From: Lachnotalea glycerini
GTDB lineage: Bacteria > Bacillota > Clostridia > Lachnospirales > Lachnospiraceae
Direction of reading: 5' to 3'
DNA length: 64,000 nucleotides
Assembly: GCF_003201285.1 (NCBI RefSeq)
Contig: NZ_QICS01000007.1
Coordinates: 62,001-126,000, forward strand
Each line of letters starts with the position of its first letter. Position 1 is the first letter of the stretch. This document shows positions 27,841 to 38,065 of the stretch, piece after piece. Below the pieces are notes generated by a model that searched no databases, was not told the origin of the DNA, and worked only from the letters and a program-made list of their open reading frames with translations. Position numbers and translations under genes: made by a program.

Positions 27841-28449
27841 CTAATTTTTTAGTTCCTCTGCTTCACAATTGATACAACTGTCAACCAATAATAGTATTTC
27901 ATCTCTTCCCTGCTTCGTTTCAGAGGAAAAAGGTATCATCTGTGTCTCTTTCCCTGCTTCAAGACCCGTTCTAAGCATTTTTAAATGCTTTTGAACCTGA
28001 CTGCGTTTAATCTTATCAAGCTTCGTAGCAATAATAACTGGCTGGTATCCTTGATATACAATCCAGTTAAACATATTCTTATCGTTTTGGGATGGCTCAT
28101 GTCTAATATCAATAAGAAGAAAAACTTTTTTTAGCTGCTTTGAATTCTTTAAATAGCTTTCAATCATTTTGCCCCATTTTTCCTTTATTTCCTTTGAAAC
28201 CTTAGCATAGCCATAGCCTGGTAAATCTACAAAATACAGTTCATGATTAATATTATAATAATTTATAGTTTGCGTCTTACCCGGCTGCGATGATGTTCTG
28301 GCTAGTGACTTTCTATTCATTAGTGCATTAATTAATGACGATTTTCCTACATTTGACTTACCCGCAAATGCAATTTCAGGCAAACTATTATCAGGTAGTT
28401 TACTTGTTACTCCACACACTGTTTCCAATTCTGAATTTTTAATTATCAT
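27841..28449 (-). CDS. engB: Ribosome biogenesis GTPase EngB (YsxC)
   Basis: TRAFAC GTPase needed for 50S subunit assembly, about 202 aa. Seen: G1 GKSNVGKSSLIN (about 30-41), G2 region SQPGKTQTIN, G3 VDLPGYGYAKV, G4 TKLDK. The start is ATG 28449 (MIIKNSELE) with GGAGGG upstream; 28467 would be before the SD. It lies 43 bp after lon, the same order as in Bacillus (lonA-ysxC). Confidence 0.97.
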   Translation of the reverse strand: MIIKNSELETVCGVTSKLPDNSLPEIAFAGKSNVGKSSLINALMNRKSLARTSSQPGKTQTINYYNINHELYFVDLPGYGYAKVSKEIKEKWGKMIESYLKNSKQLKKVFLLIDIRHEPSQNDKNMFNWIVYQGYQPVIIATKLDKIKRSQVQKHLKMLRTGLEAGKETQMIPFSSETKQGRDEILLLVDSCINCEAEELKN

Positions 28450-28492
28450 TCTTTCCCTCCATATCATGCAAGCTAATCAGTAGTATATATCA

Positions 28493-30853
28493 TCATTTAT
28501 CCGCCTTTTTTTGCATTATTTCGTGGGCATGATTTGTTAAGGCTTCTTGTAGCACCCTTTCCATATTATCTACATATATTATTTCCAAATCTTTTTTTAT
28601 TTCTTCCGATATTTCATCTAAATCCTTACGATTTTTATCCGGTACCAATACCGTTTTAATATTTGCATTTTTTGCTGCAAGAATTTTCTCCTTTAACCCT
28701 CCAATTGGCAAAACTCTTCCTCTTAGCGTAATTTCTCCTGTCATTGCCACATCTGCACGAACCGGAGTTTTGGTAACTGCCGAAATCATAGCCGTTGCCA
28801 TAGTAATTCCTGCGCTAGGACCATCTTTTGGCACTGCACCTTCAGGAATATGTATATGAATATCATTTTCCTTAAAAAAACTGTCTTTGATATTATATTT
28901 TTCACTCATGGATCGAATATAGCTGATTCCGGCTCTGGCTGACTCTTTCATCACATCACCAAGTTGTCCGGTCAATTGCAGCTCACCTTTACCTGGCATT
29001 ACATTCACTTCAATTTGAAGTGTATCGCCTCCTACACTTGTCCAGGCTAAGCCACGAACAATTCCAACTTCATCGTTTTCGTTTGCCATATCATAGCTAA
29101 ATTGGGGCTTTCCTAGAAATTTTTCAAGGTTAACTTGTGTAATCTTAACAGACTTTTTGTTTTTTTCTAAAATTTGCCTAGCCGTCTTTCGGCATATTTC
29201 TCCTATTTTTCTCTCAAGGCTTCGAACTCCTGCTTCTTTGGTATAATATCGTATCATAGAAGATAACGCTTTATCGCTGATTGTAAGTTGATTTGTGGTT
29301 AGTCCATGCTTTTTAAGTTGCTTTATTACTAAATGTTCTTTTGCTATATGTTCTTTTTCATTTTCGGTATAGCTAGTTACTTGTATGATTTCCATTCGAT
29401 CCAATAACGGCTTTGGGATTGTTTGGAGTGAATTTGCAGTTGCAATAAACAAGACTTCTGACAAATCTAAAGGAAGTTCAATATAATGGTCCCGAAATTT
29501 ATTATTCTGCTCTGAGTCAAGAACCTCTAATAATGCTGCGGAGGTATCACCTTTATAATCACTGCTGACCTTATCTATTTCATCCAGCAGCATTAATGGA
29601 TTCTTTACCCCTGCTGATTTTAGTCCTCCGGCAATTCTACCAGGCATTGCTCCGATGTAAGTTCTTCTATGGCCTCTGATTTCTGCTTCATCTCTGACTC
29701 CACCCAAACTAATTCTTACATATTCCTTGCCAAGAGCCTTTGCTACACTTTTTGCAATGGAGGTTTTACCTGTTCCTGGAGGTCCTACCAAACATATAAT
29801 TGGGCTTTGTCCCTTATTGGTTAATATTCGAACAGCTAAGAATTCGAGTATTCTTTCCTTTACTTGCTCCAATCCATAATGATCATCATTTAATATCTTC
29901 TTTGCATATTTTAGATCGGTATTATCTTTTGAAGTTTTATTCCACGGCATTTCGAGAAGCGTTTCCAAATATCCTCTGACCACTGCATTTTCAGATAAAC
30001 TTGAAGACGTATTTTTAAATCTTTTTATTTCTTTCTCAATCTTTTCTTTCACTTCCTTTGAAGCTTTAACAGACTTAAGCTTTTCCATATAAAGGTCAGC
30101 TTCTGTCTCAAGACTTTCTTCTCCCAATTCTTCTCTTATTAATTTTTGCTGCTCTCGCAATAAATATTCTCTTTGATTTTTGTCAACTTTATCTTTGATT
30201 TTTACTTGCAGTTCCTTTTTAATTTTAAGTATCTCTGTTTCATTATTTAATAATATGGACAATAATTCGTATCTCTCTTGCAAACTCACCGCACTAAGCA
30301 ATTTTTGCTTTTCTTCAAAAGGTAATGAAAAGTTAATGACTATTTGATCTACTAATTTTTGTAACTCATCATTCTCCAGAATCTGCTTTGTTAGTTCTTT
30401 GCCTATTTTATAATTTTCGTTGCTGTATAATAAAAACACTTCTTTTAGATTTCTTACCATAGCAGTACGGTTGTTATCAGGAATTTGCATGCCTATATCC
30501 TCTTTAAATTCCAATACTTTTGCAATGATATATTCTTCTTCCTCGACGACTTCAATTAATTGTCCTCTTCCTTCGCCTTCAACCAATACTCTCAAAATAT
30601 TATTAGGAAGTTTTATAACCTGTTTAATTATTGCGATGCATCCTATATCATATAGATCTTCCATTTCTGGCTCATTTTCATTTACATCAATTTGAGTAAC
30701 CAGAAAAATTTTCTGATCTCCTAGCATTGCTTTCTCAACAGCTTTTATCGATTTTTTTCTACTTACATCAAAATGTATCACCATATCTGGAAGAATTGAC
30801 ATTCCTCTGAGTGTAACTGTCGGCATTAACTTTACTTGTTCTAAATCACTCAT
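28493..30853 (-). CDS. lon: ATP-dependent protease Lon (LonA)
   Basis: Soluble AAA+ serine protease, 786 aa: N-terminal substrate-binding domain (about 10-200) with coiled coil, AAA+ module with GPPGTGKTSIAK (about 355-366) and MLLDEIDKV, and C-terminal protease domain with the Ser in PKDGPSAGITMA and the Lys downstream in GGLKEKILAA. AGGAGG lies before the ATG. No CtsR site was found upstream. Confidence 0.98.
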   Translation of the reverse strand: MSDLEQVKLMPTVTLRGMSILPDMVIHFDVSRKKSIKAVEKAMLGDQKIFLVTQIDVNENEPEMEDLYDIGCIAIIKQVIKLPNNILRVLVEGEGRGQLIEVVEEEEYIIAKVLEFKEDIGMQIPDNNRTAMVRNLKEVFLLYSNENYKIGKELTKQILENDELQKLVDQIVINFSLPFEEKQKLLSAVSLQERYELLSILLNNETEILKIKKELQVKIKDKVDKNQREYLLREQQKLIREELGEESLETEADLYMEKLKSVKASKEVKEKIEKEIKRFKNTSSSLSENAVVRGYLETLLEMPWNKTSKDNTDLKYAKKILNDDHYGLEQVKERILEFLAVRILTNKGQSPIICLVGPPGTGKTSIAKSVAKALGKEYVRISLGGVRDEAEIRGHRRTYIGAMPGRIAGGLKSAGVKNPLMLLDEIDKVSSDYKGDTSAALLEVLDSEQNNKFRDHYIELPLDLSEVLFIATANSLQTIPKPLLDRMEIIQVTSYTENEKEHIAKEHLVIKQLKKHGLTTNQLTISDKALSSMIRYYTKEAGVRSLERKIGEICRKTARQILEKNKKSVKITQVNLEKFLGKPQFSYDMANENDEVGIVRGLAWTSVGGDTLQIEVNVMPGKGELQLTGQLGDVMKESARAGISYIRSMSEKYNIKDSFFKENDIHIHIPEGAVPKDGPSAGITMATAMISAVTKTPVRADVAMTGEITLRGRVLPIGGLKEKILAAKNANIKTVLVPDKNRKDLDEISEEIKKDLEIIYVDNMERVLQEALTNHAHEIMQKKADK

Positions 30854-30942
30854 TTTCTTCCTCCTACTGTAGTTTATAATAACAACTTGGGTATTTTATA
30901 TTCATATATGGATTTCCTTACTATTTTCTATCACCTAATACA

Positions 30943-30968
30943 TAAGGTGCCCCCTATGAGACACCTTA
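30943..30968 (-). terminator. Hairpin after clpX
   Basis: TAAGGTG pairs with CACCTTA across a 12-base loop, 22 bp after the clpX stop. There is no T-tract on the minus strand, so termination is uncertain. Confidence 0.4.
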
Positions 30969-30990
30969 CATTTTATCACTCTATTTTAGC

Positions 30991-32289
30991 TTAAGCACTT
31001 TCGTCTCCGGCCTTTGTTAGAATTTTCTGTGCAATTGTTTTCTTTCTTGGTTGTGCTGAATCTCTTCGTTCAATTTCAGGCTGTGATGTACCTAGCGCCG
31101 CTTCTTTTGTAATTCTACATGTAGCAATAGATTCATCAGATGGAATGGTATACATAATATCCATCATAACATCCTCCATGATAGAACGAAGTCCTCTGGC
31201 TCCGGTTTTTCTGGCTATGGAACGCTCAGCAATTACTTCAATTGCTTCCTCATCAATACTAAGCTTCACTCCATCTAATTCAAATAATTTCTTATACTGC
31301 TTTACAATTGAATTCTTTGGCTGTGTTAGTATTCTAATTAGGGCATCCTTATCAAGCTGCTCTAAGGAAACATTAACAGGTACACGTCCTATGAATTCAG
31401 GAATCAGTCCAAATTTCACAAAATCTTGTGGCAATACCTGACGCAATAATACTCCGATATTTTCCTCGCGTTTACTTGCAATCTCTGCATTAAAGCCAAT
31501 AGATTTCTGATCCATTCTTGTTTCAATTATTTTTTCCAAACCTTCAAAAGCGCCACCACAAATAAATAAAATATTAGTCGTATTAATCTGTAACAACTCC
31601 TGATGTGGATGTTTTCTTCCACCCTGTGGTGGTACTGACGCAACCGTTCCTTCTAATATCTTAAGTAATGCCTGCTGTACACCTTCGCCTGATACATCTC
31701 TTGTAATTGATGCATTTTCAGACTTTCTTGTAATTTTATCAATTTCGTCAATATAAATAATTCCATATTCTGCTCTCTCTATATCGTAATCAGCAGCCTG
31801 AATCAGCTTCAATAAAATATTCTCTACATCTTCACCTACATAGCCTGCCTCTGTCAATGCTGTTGCATCTGCAATTGCAAACGGTACATTAATTAGCCTT
31901 GCAAGTGTCTGAGCTAATAAAGTCTTACCTGAACCAGTTGGTCCAAGCATTAAAATATTACTTTTTTGAAGTTCTACATCTAAATCTTTCTCAGACGTAA
32001 TCCTTTTATAATGATTATATACAGCAACCGAAAGAACTTTCTTTGCATTGTCCTGACCAATGACATAATCGTCAAGAAAGCTTTTAATCTGTTCAGGCTT
32101 TAATAGATTGATTTCTTCCGTTCTTCTTGGTTCTTCTTCATATTCTTCTTCAATAATCTCAGCACATATGTCTACACATTCATCACATATATAGGCTCCA
32201 TTGGGACCTGCAATCAGCTTTCTAACCTGTTCCTGAGTCTTGTTACAAAAAGAACACCTAAGTTTGTCATCACCACTTCTTCCCGCCAT
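30991..32289 (-). CDS. clpX: ClpX unfoldase subunit
   Basis: Hexameric AAA+ unfoldase that feeds ClpP. Seen: N-terminal zinc finger CSFCNK...CDECVDIC, Walker [13 protein letters not shown] (about 115-126), Walker [11 protein letters not shown], the pore-loop GYVGEDVE, and the IGF-type loop for ClpP docking (KSIGFN). At 432 aa it is full length. It lies 40 bp after clpP. Confidence 0.98.
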   Translation of the reverse strand: MAGRSGDDKLRCSFCNKTQEQVRKLIAGPNGAYICDECVDICAEIIEEEYEEEPRRTEEINLLKPEQIKSFLDDYVIGQDNAKKVLSVAVYNHYKRITSEKDLDVELQKSNILMLGPTGSGKTLLAQTLARLINVPFAIADATALTEAGYVGEDVENILLKLIQAADYDIERAEYGIIYIDEIDKITRKSENASITRDVSGEGVQQALLKILEGTVASVPPQGGRKHPHQELLQINTTNILFICGGAFEGLEKIIETRMDQKSIGFNAEIASKREENIGVLLRQVLPQDFVKFGLIPEFIGRVPVNVSLEQLDKDALIRILTQPKNSIVKQYKKLFELDGVKLSIDEEAIEVIAERSIARKTGARGLRSIMEDVMMDIMYTIPSDESIATCRITKEAALGTSQPEIERRDSAQPRKKTIAQKILTKAGDESA

Positions 32290-32329
32290 TCTCTCACCTC
32301 ACTCATAATATCTTCTGCTTTATTGTAAA

Positions 32330-32911
32330 TTATCTGCTAACAATAACATCATCAATTAACCCATATTCTTTCGCCACATCCGCTGACATCCAATTATCTC
32401 TTTCCGTATCTTTTTCAATAATCTCTAATGGCTGTCCAGTATTTGCTGCTAAACAATCATTTAATTTTTTGCGAGTTTTAACAATATGATCCGCTGCAAT
32501 TTTAATATCTGTTGCCTGCCCCTGAGCACCGCCCAATGGCTGATGAATCATAATTTCTGCATTCGGCATAGCAAATCTCTTTCCTTTTGTTCCACCAGTT
32601 AATAAAAATGCTCCCATGCTCGCTGCCATACCAATACAGTAAGTAGCTACATCACATTTAATATAATTCATGGTATCGTAAATGGCCATACCTGCGGTAA
32701 CAGATCCCCCTGGACTGTTAATGTATAAATGAATGTCTTTTGACGGATCTTCTGACTCTAAAAACAACATTTGAGCTACAATCAAGCTGGCAGTTGTTTC
32801 ATTTACTTCTTCACCTAAAAATATAATTCTATCCTTTAACAGTCTGGAATAAATATCATAAGATCTTTCCCCTCTGCTCGTTTGTTCAATGACATATGGC
32901 ACTAAACTCAT
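32330..32911 (-). CDS. clpP: ClpP protease subunit
   Basis: Serine peptidase of the ClpXP complex, 193 aa. Catalytic Ser in [11 protein letters not shown], His in [12 protein letters not shown] and Asp in [18 protein letters not shown]. The start is ATG 32911 ([10 protein letters not shown]), with AGGAGG 7 bases upstream; the frame to 32932 begins at a TTG ahead of the SD. Gene order tig-clpP-clpX-lon is conserved widely. Confidence 0.98.
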   Translation of the reverse strand: MSLVPYVIEQTSRGERSYDIYSRLLKDRIIFLGEEVNETTASLIVAQMLFLESEDPSKDIHLYINSPGGSVTAGMAIYDTMNYIKCDVATYCIGMAASMGAFLLTGGTKGKRFAMPNAEIMIHQPLGGAQGQATDIKIAADHIVKTRKKLNDCLAANTGQPLEIIEKDTERDNWMSADVAKEYGLIDDVIVSR

Positions 32912-33041
32912 ACTAATTCCTCCTATTCTCAACGAATCAAATGTTTTAATAATCTCAAATGATTATATCTTCTTTCTATTCATGTAATGCAACTTATTGC
33001 ACAATTAGAACCGAATTTTTAATATATGATAATAGACTCTT

Positions 33042-33066
33042 CGGAGACATATATAATATGTCTCCG
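33042..33066. terminator. Hairpin between tig and clpP
   Basis: An 11-bp perfect stem (CGGAGACATAT against ATATGTCTCCG, loop ATA) lies about 80 bp after the tig stop. No long T-tract follows on the minus strand, so it may be a weak terminator or an mRNA stability element. Confidence 0.55.
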
Positions 33067-33143
33067 ATTTATCTATCTTTATGCTAATTAAACCAAACAC
33101 ATCTAATCTATCTATATGGAAAAATGCTCTCAAAAGAGTTACA

Positions 33144-34433
33144 TTATTTTTCGATTGAAGCATCAACAATCAATTTTACTGCTTCCTGTACTGCTATGTC
33201 TGATTTCATTTGTTCTTTTTCATTATCACCAATGAGTTCTTTTAATTTGTCAACCTCCATCTTATAAGCGGCTGCCATATCAGCAATTTCTTTTTCTAAT
33301 TGTTCCTCTTTTATTTCTATATTCTCAGCCTTTGTAATTGCCTCTAATACTAACCTGCTTTGAATACGCTTTAAAGCCTGTGGCTTCATTTGTTCAGTCA
33401 ATTTATCCTGATCTAAGCCTGTAAACTGGAAATACTGTTCCAGTGATAGACCTTGCGACGTAATACGCTGAGAAAAGTCATCCACCATACGTTTTACCTG
33501 AGTCTTAATCATTGCATCCGGTATATCCATGGTTGCATTTTCAATGATTTTCTCAATAATAGCATCTTCTTTTGCTCCCTTAGCTTCATTCACTTTCTTC
33601 TCTTCCAGTTTAACCTTTAAATCAGCTTTATATTCAGCCATTGTATCAAATTCAGATACGTCCTTTGCAAAATCATCATCTGCTTCTGGAAGCTCTTTAA
33701 CCTTAATTTCTTTAACTGTCACTTTAAATACAGCAGGTTTTCCGGCCAATTCTTCTGCTTGATAATTATCAGGGAAAGTTACGTTTACGTCAGTTTCCTC
33801 TCCAATCTCAACTCCAATCAGTGCTTCTTCAAATCCTTCAATAAAGGAATGAGAACCAATTGTCAATGAATAGTCTTCACCTTTTCCGCCTTCAAAAGCA
33901 ACACCGTCAACAAAGCCTTCAAAATCAATTGTTGTGATATCACCATCTTTTACTTTCTTTCTTCTTGGTGCAACAACTACTCTTGAACTCTTCTCTCTTT
34001 CTTTGTCTACTTCAGCATCTATTTCTTCTTCTGTCACATCAATCACAGCTTTTTCAACTTCGATTCCCTTGTAATCGCCTAAGGTTACATCTGGCTTTAA
34101 TGCTACTTCTGCAGTAAAAATAAAGGATTTACCTTTTTCAATCTGAGTTACATCAATATCTGGCTGTGAAACAATATCAAGTTTACTTTCATCCGCTGCT
34201 TTGGCATAAGCTTCCGGAATAATTTCATTTGCTGCATCTTCGTAAAAAATACCTGCTCCATACATTTTTTCAATCATTTGACGAGGTACTTTACCTTTTC
34301 TAAATCCGGGCACATTAAATTTGTTTTTATTTTTCTGATAAGCACTCTGAAGTGCTTTTTCGAAATCTTCGGCTGAAGTTTCTATTGTAAGCTTTGCCAT
34401 ATTTTTCTCTAATTTTTCTACTTGTAAACTCAT
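33144..34433 (-). CDS. tig: Trigger factor
   Basis: Ribosome-bound folding chaperone and prolyl isomerase, 429 aa. Seen: the ribosome-binding signature in VPGFRKGKVPRQMIE (about 42-56), an FKBP-type domain (about 160-245, DGDITTIDFEGFVDGVAFEGG and FIEGFEEALIG), and the C-terminal helical domain. AAGGAGG precedes the ATG. Confidence 0.98.
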   Translation of the reverse strand: MSLQVEKLEKNMAKLTIETSAEDFEKALQSAYQKNKNKFNVPGFRKGKVPRQMIEKMYGAGIFYEDAANEIIPEAYAKAADESKLDIVSQPDIDVTQIEKGKSFIFTAEVALKPDVTLGDYKGIEVEKAVIDVTEEEIDAEVDKEREKSSRVVVAPRRKKVKDGDITTIDFEGFVDGVAFEGGKGEDYSLTIGSHSFIEGFEEALIGVEIGEETDVNVTFPDNYQAEELAGKPAVFKVTVKEIKVKELPEADDDFAKDVSEFDTMAEYKADLKVKLEEKKVNEAKGAKEDAIIEKIIENATMDIPDAMIKTQVKRMVDDFSQRITSQGLSLEQYFQFTGLDQDKLTEQMKPQALKRIQSRLVLEAITKAENIEIKEEQLEKEIADMAAAYKMEVDKLKELIGDNEKEQMKSDIAVQEAVKLIVDASIEK

Positions 34434-34629
34434 TTTAACAATTTCCTCCTTAAAATATATGCGAAAAGTTTCTATACTTATCCATACTTACAGTCATTTT
34501 AATAGTATATCATAAGCTTTTTTAAATTACTAGTCTTTTTTCTTTGATTCTCCCTTTCATTCGTGGGTATTTCCTAGTCTTTTTAAGGTTTCTTGTGATT
34601 TGTAAAAACAAAGCAGTACAATTTTTAGA

Positions 34630-35769
34630 TTATACACCGTAGCTATTTTCTCCCTTTTCATCCAATGTCATTAAAGCAGCTACAATCCTTGCAGCTTTCT
34701 CTAATTCGTTGATATTTGTGTATTCATCACACGAATGCACCTGATTCATTCCCGCTGCAATTACAATCCCTGTAATTCCATTTTTCATAAAATTATTGTT
34801 ATCACTTCCACCAAATGTATCAATATACCGTGTTTTATAGCCCAGAAACTGACAAGAGCGTTCAAAGCGTTGAACCACAGGATGTGTTATCTGGGTTCGA
34901 TAGCTAAGACATCCAACCTCGTAATTAAAAGAAAACTTTATGCCCTGCTCTTTACAGACCTTTTCTATTTTTTGCTTTATGTTGTCTATCGCTTTGATTG
35001 CCTTTTCATGTGAAAGACTTCGCACTTCTCCCTTTAGCGTACAAAGATCAGGCACAATATTTCTTGCCTGTCCGCCTTCTATCATACCGACATTAGCAGT
35101 CGTTTCTTCATCTAATCTACCCTGTGAAATTTCAGTTATTGCCTTTGCCGCTGCCATGATTGCATTCTTTCCCTGCTCCGGTGCAAAGCCTGCATGAGAT
35201 GCTTTCCCGATAAATACTGCTGAAAAGGAAAATAAAGTTGGTGCTGCAATCGCAGCGGTTCCAACCTGACCACTTAAATCAAGCACATATGCCTCTTTCG
35301 CTTTCACCAAAGAATAATCAAAAACCTCACTCCCACGTATATACATCTCTTCTGCTATGGTAAACAACACTTCAATACTGTGATGAGGCACACCATCCTC
35401 TTTCAAGGAGCGGATAGCCTCCAATATACATACAATTCCGCACAAATCATCCGCACCAAGTACCGTAGTTCCATCACTGGTTATCATTCCATTCTTATGA
35501 AACACAGCCCTTTTGTTCGTTCCTGGTCCTACTGTATCCATATGAGCTGAAAATAAAAGTGGCTCACTGCCAATTTCACCTTGCAAAAACGCATAAAGAT
35601 TACCACAATTACCATTATATCGTACACCTGCGTTATCTTCTATAACAGTAAACCCAAGTGCGATAAGCTTTTCTTTCAGCACATCAGCTATCTCTCTTTC
35701 CTGAAAAGAAAGTGCATCAATTGCTGCCAGACTACAAAATTCTTCCATCAGTGCCTTTTTGTTAATCAT
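34630..35769 (-). CDS. M20-family peptidase, PepT-like
   Basis: Zinc exopeptidase of 379 aa. Metal ligands are seen in SAHMDTV (His, Asp), GADDLCG (bridging Asp), AEEMYIRGS (Glu-Glu), YVLDLSG and near the C-terminus in NQVHSCDEYT (His). The lid domain lies about 180-290. It matches the PepT-like (PepT2) group, tripeptidase or dipeptidase-like; the substrate cannot be read. GGAG lies before the ATG. It follows the terminator of the DUF975 operon. Confidence 0.88.
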   Translation of the reverse strand: MINKKALMEEFCSLAAIDALSFQEREIADVLKEKLIALGFTVIEDNAGVRYNGNCGNLYAFLQGEIGSEPLLFSAHMDTVGPGTNKRAVFHKNGMITSDGTTVLGADDLCGIVCILEAIRSLKEDGVPHHSIEVLFTIAEEMYIRGSEVFDYSLVKAKEAYVLDLSGQVGTAAIAAPTLFSFSAVFIGKASHAGFAPEQGKNAIMAAAKAITEISQGRLDEETTANVGMIEGGQARNIVPDLCTLKGEVRSLSHEKAIKAIDNIKQKIEKVCKEQGIKFSFNYEVGCLSYRTQITHPVVQRFERSCQFLGYKTRYIDTFGGSDNNNFMKNGITGIVIAAGMNQVHSCDEYTNINELEKAARIVAALMTLDEKGENSYGV

Positions 35770-35833
35770 ACCTTTACTCCGTTTCCTGTCATTTTATCCT
35801 ACTTACCAATACCTCAAAGCAGACATTGTTTTT

Positions 35834-35874
35834 AAAAAAGTTGGTGATAAGCTAAACTTATAACCAACTTTTTT
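35834..35874. terminator. Bidirectional terminator after lipoprotein gene
   Basis: AAAAAAGTTGGT pairs with ACCAACTTTTTT and GATAAG with CTTATA-type inner pairing. It lies 29 bp after the lipoprotein stop. Confidence 0.88.
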
Positions 35875-35902
35875 AAATATTATATTAATTTGTTCTGGTT
35901 AA

Positions 35903-36568
35903 TTATTGCTGCAGCATTTCGCTATCAATTTTTGTAAATTCATCAGATGCCATAGAATAAACCTTATCATCTTGCAATGTTACATTAACGGTTATCGTAA
36001 CAGGATCTGCATACTGAATATTCGAAATATTATTGTCAAAAACCTGCATAATTCCTTTTGCATATTCTGCTTCAAATTCCTCTTCCGTTAGATCAGCAAA
36101 ATCACCATTTGAATTTTTATCATTGAAATCATTTACAAAACTCTCACCCTCTGTAGCTATACTCTGCATTATAGTCATTGGCGAAATTATAATATCTACG
36201 GTAAAACCATTGTCTGTTTTGATTGCATCCTTTACCTCATACTTTGCATTTTGATAAATTTGTTTACTATATTCTATAAATTTAGCCTTTGTCTCATCTG
36301 TCAGATTGACGGATACAAAATTAGCAAAGCTTTCAGCTTTTGCCTCCATAACCGCATCATATGCTTTTTGTGCATTTTCTTCTGTGTCCTCAGTCAGCTT
36401 AATGTACTGATCAAAAACGCCTTTATAGGTAGAATCCAAAATTCCATTCACATACCCTGAAGCATCAAATTCTCCCTGTGTCAGCAAATTTATTGTTGAA
36501 CAACCATTTAAGCACAAAATCAATAATATGCTTAGCAGTGCTGCTAAACCCTTTTTTACTCTAATCAC
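35903..36568 (-). CDS. Lipoprotein of unknown function
   Basis: A 221-aa protein with a basic N-terminus, a hydrophobic leader and lipobox CLNGC (Cys about 23), so it should be lipid-anchored outside the cell. The mature part is acidic and mixed alpha/beta, with no enzyme motif I recognise; it resembles small DUF5105-type lipoproteins only in general look. The start is GTG 36568, with GAGGGAG 7 bases before. It starts 2 bp after the DUF975 stop and its SD lies in the end of that gene, so translation is probably coupled. Confidence 0.78.
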   Translation of the reverse strand: MIRVKKGLAALLSILLILCLNGCSTINLLTQGEFDASGYVNGILDSTYKGVFDQYIKLTEDTEENAQKAYDAVMEAKAESFANFVSVNLTDETKAKFIEYSKQIYQNAKYEVKDAIKTDNGFTVDIIISPMTIMQSIATEGESFVNDFNDKNSNGDFADLTEEEFEAEYAKGIMQVFDNNISNIQYADPVTITVNVTLQDDKVYSMASDEFTKIDSEMLQQ

Positions 36569-36570
36569 TT

Positions 36571-37356
36571 TTATACTCCCTCTCCAAATCCTCTTAATTC
36601 ATAGTTATTACTGTTTCCAGCCGCTAACATGCTCTCTCTAGCCCAACCATAAAATTCTGCGAACGTTGCTTCATAATAAGGCTGTACAAACAGTCCACCT
36701 AAGCCACAAAGTATGAAGCCCAACAAAAACCATCCAATAAAGGACAACTGTAAAACAAAATAGTTCCATTTTTGCCCCATCATCATTTCCTTACTTAGCT
36801 CAAATGCACGAAAACTGTCTATCTCTGGATTTTCAGCCAGTATGTATGGAATCATTGCATATTCATAAGCTTTTATGATACCTGGAATAAACAATAACAA
36901 GGACCAAAGGAATACATAAAGATTCATTAAAAACATAATTTTAACGACATTCCAATAATGTCCGCTGCTAAAAGAATATCCGATTTCTCCTACACCGGTG
37001 CTGAAATCCCTATTACACATAAAGTATCTGTTTTTACCTACCAATAGCGGGCTGCCCACAAAGATACTTACTGCAATTGCAATCACTATTGCCATTAACA
37101 AGATAAATAAGATAATTCCTCCGACTAAAAATAGGGAAGAATAATGATACTCATTTATTAAAATCTTTTTTGAAAAAACACTGTTGTAGATGTGTTGGTC
37201 ATTCTTATTAAAATTGACTACAAGCCTCCTATAACCTGCTATCTGGCTGCCTCCTCCATTAAAAATGCCAGAAATAATACAAACCAAAAACGCAGGCCAG
37301 TAAAATCTTCTTAAATTTTCTTTTGCATTTTCCTTAAGTCCAGCTCTATTCCACAT
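36571..37356 (-). CDS. DUF975 family membrane protein
   Basis: A 261-aa membrane protein with the DUF975 N-terminus (AGLKENAKENLR), about five or six hydrophobic segments, and the family block IPGIIKAYEYAMIPYILAEN followed by a SxEMMMGQK motif (about 155-195). Function unknown; the fold is like GlpM/YciC-type integral membrane proteins. It starts 14 bp after the DJ-1 gene and is followed by the lipoprotein gene, so all three form an operon. Confidence 0.87.
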   Translation of the reverse strand: MWNRAGLKENAKENLRRFYWPAFLVCIISGIFNGGGSQIAGYRRLVVNFNKNDQHIYNSVFSKKILINEYHYSSLFLVGGIILFILLMAIVIAIAVSIFVGSPLLVGKNRYFMCNRDFSTGVGEIGYSFSSGHYWNVVKIMFLMNLYVFLWSLLLFIPGIIKAYEYAMIPYILAENPEIDSFRAFELSKEMMMGQKWNYFVLQLSFIGWFLLGFILCGLGGLFVQPYYEATFAEFYGWARESMLAAGNSNNYELRGFGEGV

Positions 37357-37370
37357 AATTAACTCCTTTT

Positions 37371-37922
37371 CTAAATATTATAACAAATGGATGCTTTTAT
37401 TTTATTTGCTGTTTCCTGATTTATTAGTTTCTCTATAATTGCAAGTCCAAAATCAATTGCAGTTCCCATTGCTTTTCCTGTTATTATGTTCCCATCAACT
37501 ATAGTCTTCTCATTAGATACCACTGCTCCTGCCAACCGTTCTTCAAATCCTGGATAGCAGACTGCTCTTTTTCCCTTTAAAATTCCATTATCACCCAAGA
37601 CTGACGGTGCTGCACAGATAGCTGATATGTTTTTACCCTCACTGGCAAACTGCTTTAGTAAAGCTGCCAGACTTTTATGTGAACCAAGATTTAACGTGCC
37701 TGGCATTCCTCCTGGCAACACTAACATATCATAATTATTATAATCCACTTCCTCATATAATTTATCTGACATGATAATAATATTATGCGCGCCATTAACC
37801 TCTTTCCTTTTCATAATTGAAACTGTATCTGTCTCAATTCCTGCTCTTCTTAGCAAATCAACTACGGTTAACCCCTCAATTTCCTCAAATCCATCGGCTA
37901 AGAAAACACATACCCTGCTCAT
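37371..37922 (-). CDS. DJ-1/PfpI family protein
   Basis: A 183-aa single-domain protein of the DJ-1 (YajL/ThiJ) group: FLADGFEEIEGLT (Glu about 15), the nucleophile-elbow Cys in SAICAAPSVLG (about 104) and a downstream GKRAVCYPGFE. The Glu-Cys arrangement of deglycase/chaperone-type members is intact. The substrate is unknown. AGGAGG lies 6 bases before the ATG. It leads the operon with DUF975 and the lipoprotein. Confidence 0.93.
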   Translation of the reverse strand: MSRVCVFLADGFEEIEGLTVVDLLRRAGIETDTVSIMKRKEVNGAHNIIIMSDKLYEEVDYNNYDMLVLPGGMPGTLNLGSHKSLAALLKQFASEGKNISAICAAPSVLGDNGILKGKRAVCYPGFEERLAGAVVSNEKTIVDGNIITGKAMGTAIDFGLAIIEKLINQETANKIKASICYNI

Positions 37923-38034
37923 ATTTATTCCTCCTCGAAATTGTAATTACTTCCCTATTTTAGCAAAAATATGGTTCTTTTACAATAAGTCTATTACCAA
38001 ATCTTGAATATTATATGTTTTATTATGATAATTA

Positions 38035-38060
38035 ATGTTTCAATTAATTGCCTGAAACAT
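38035..38060 (-). terminator. Hairpin after MATE gene
   Basis: ATGTTTCA pairs with TGAAACAT directly after the MATE stop on the minus strand, followed by TTAATTATC. The T-tract is broken, so termination is uncertain. Confidence 0.4.
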
Positions 38061-38065
38061 ATCTC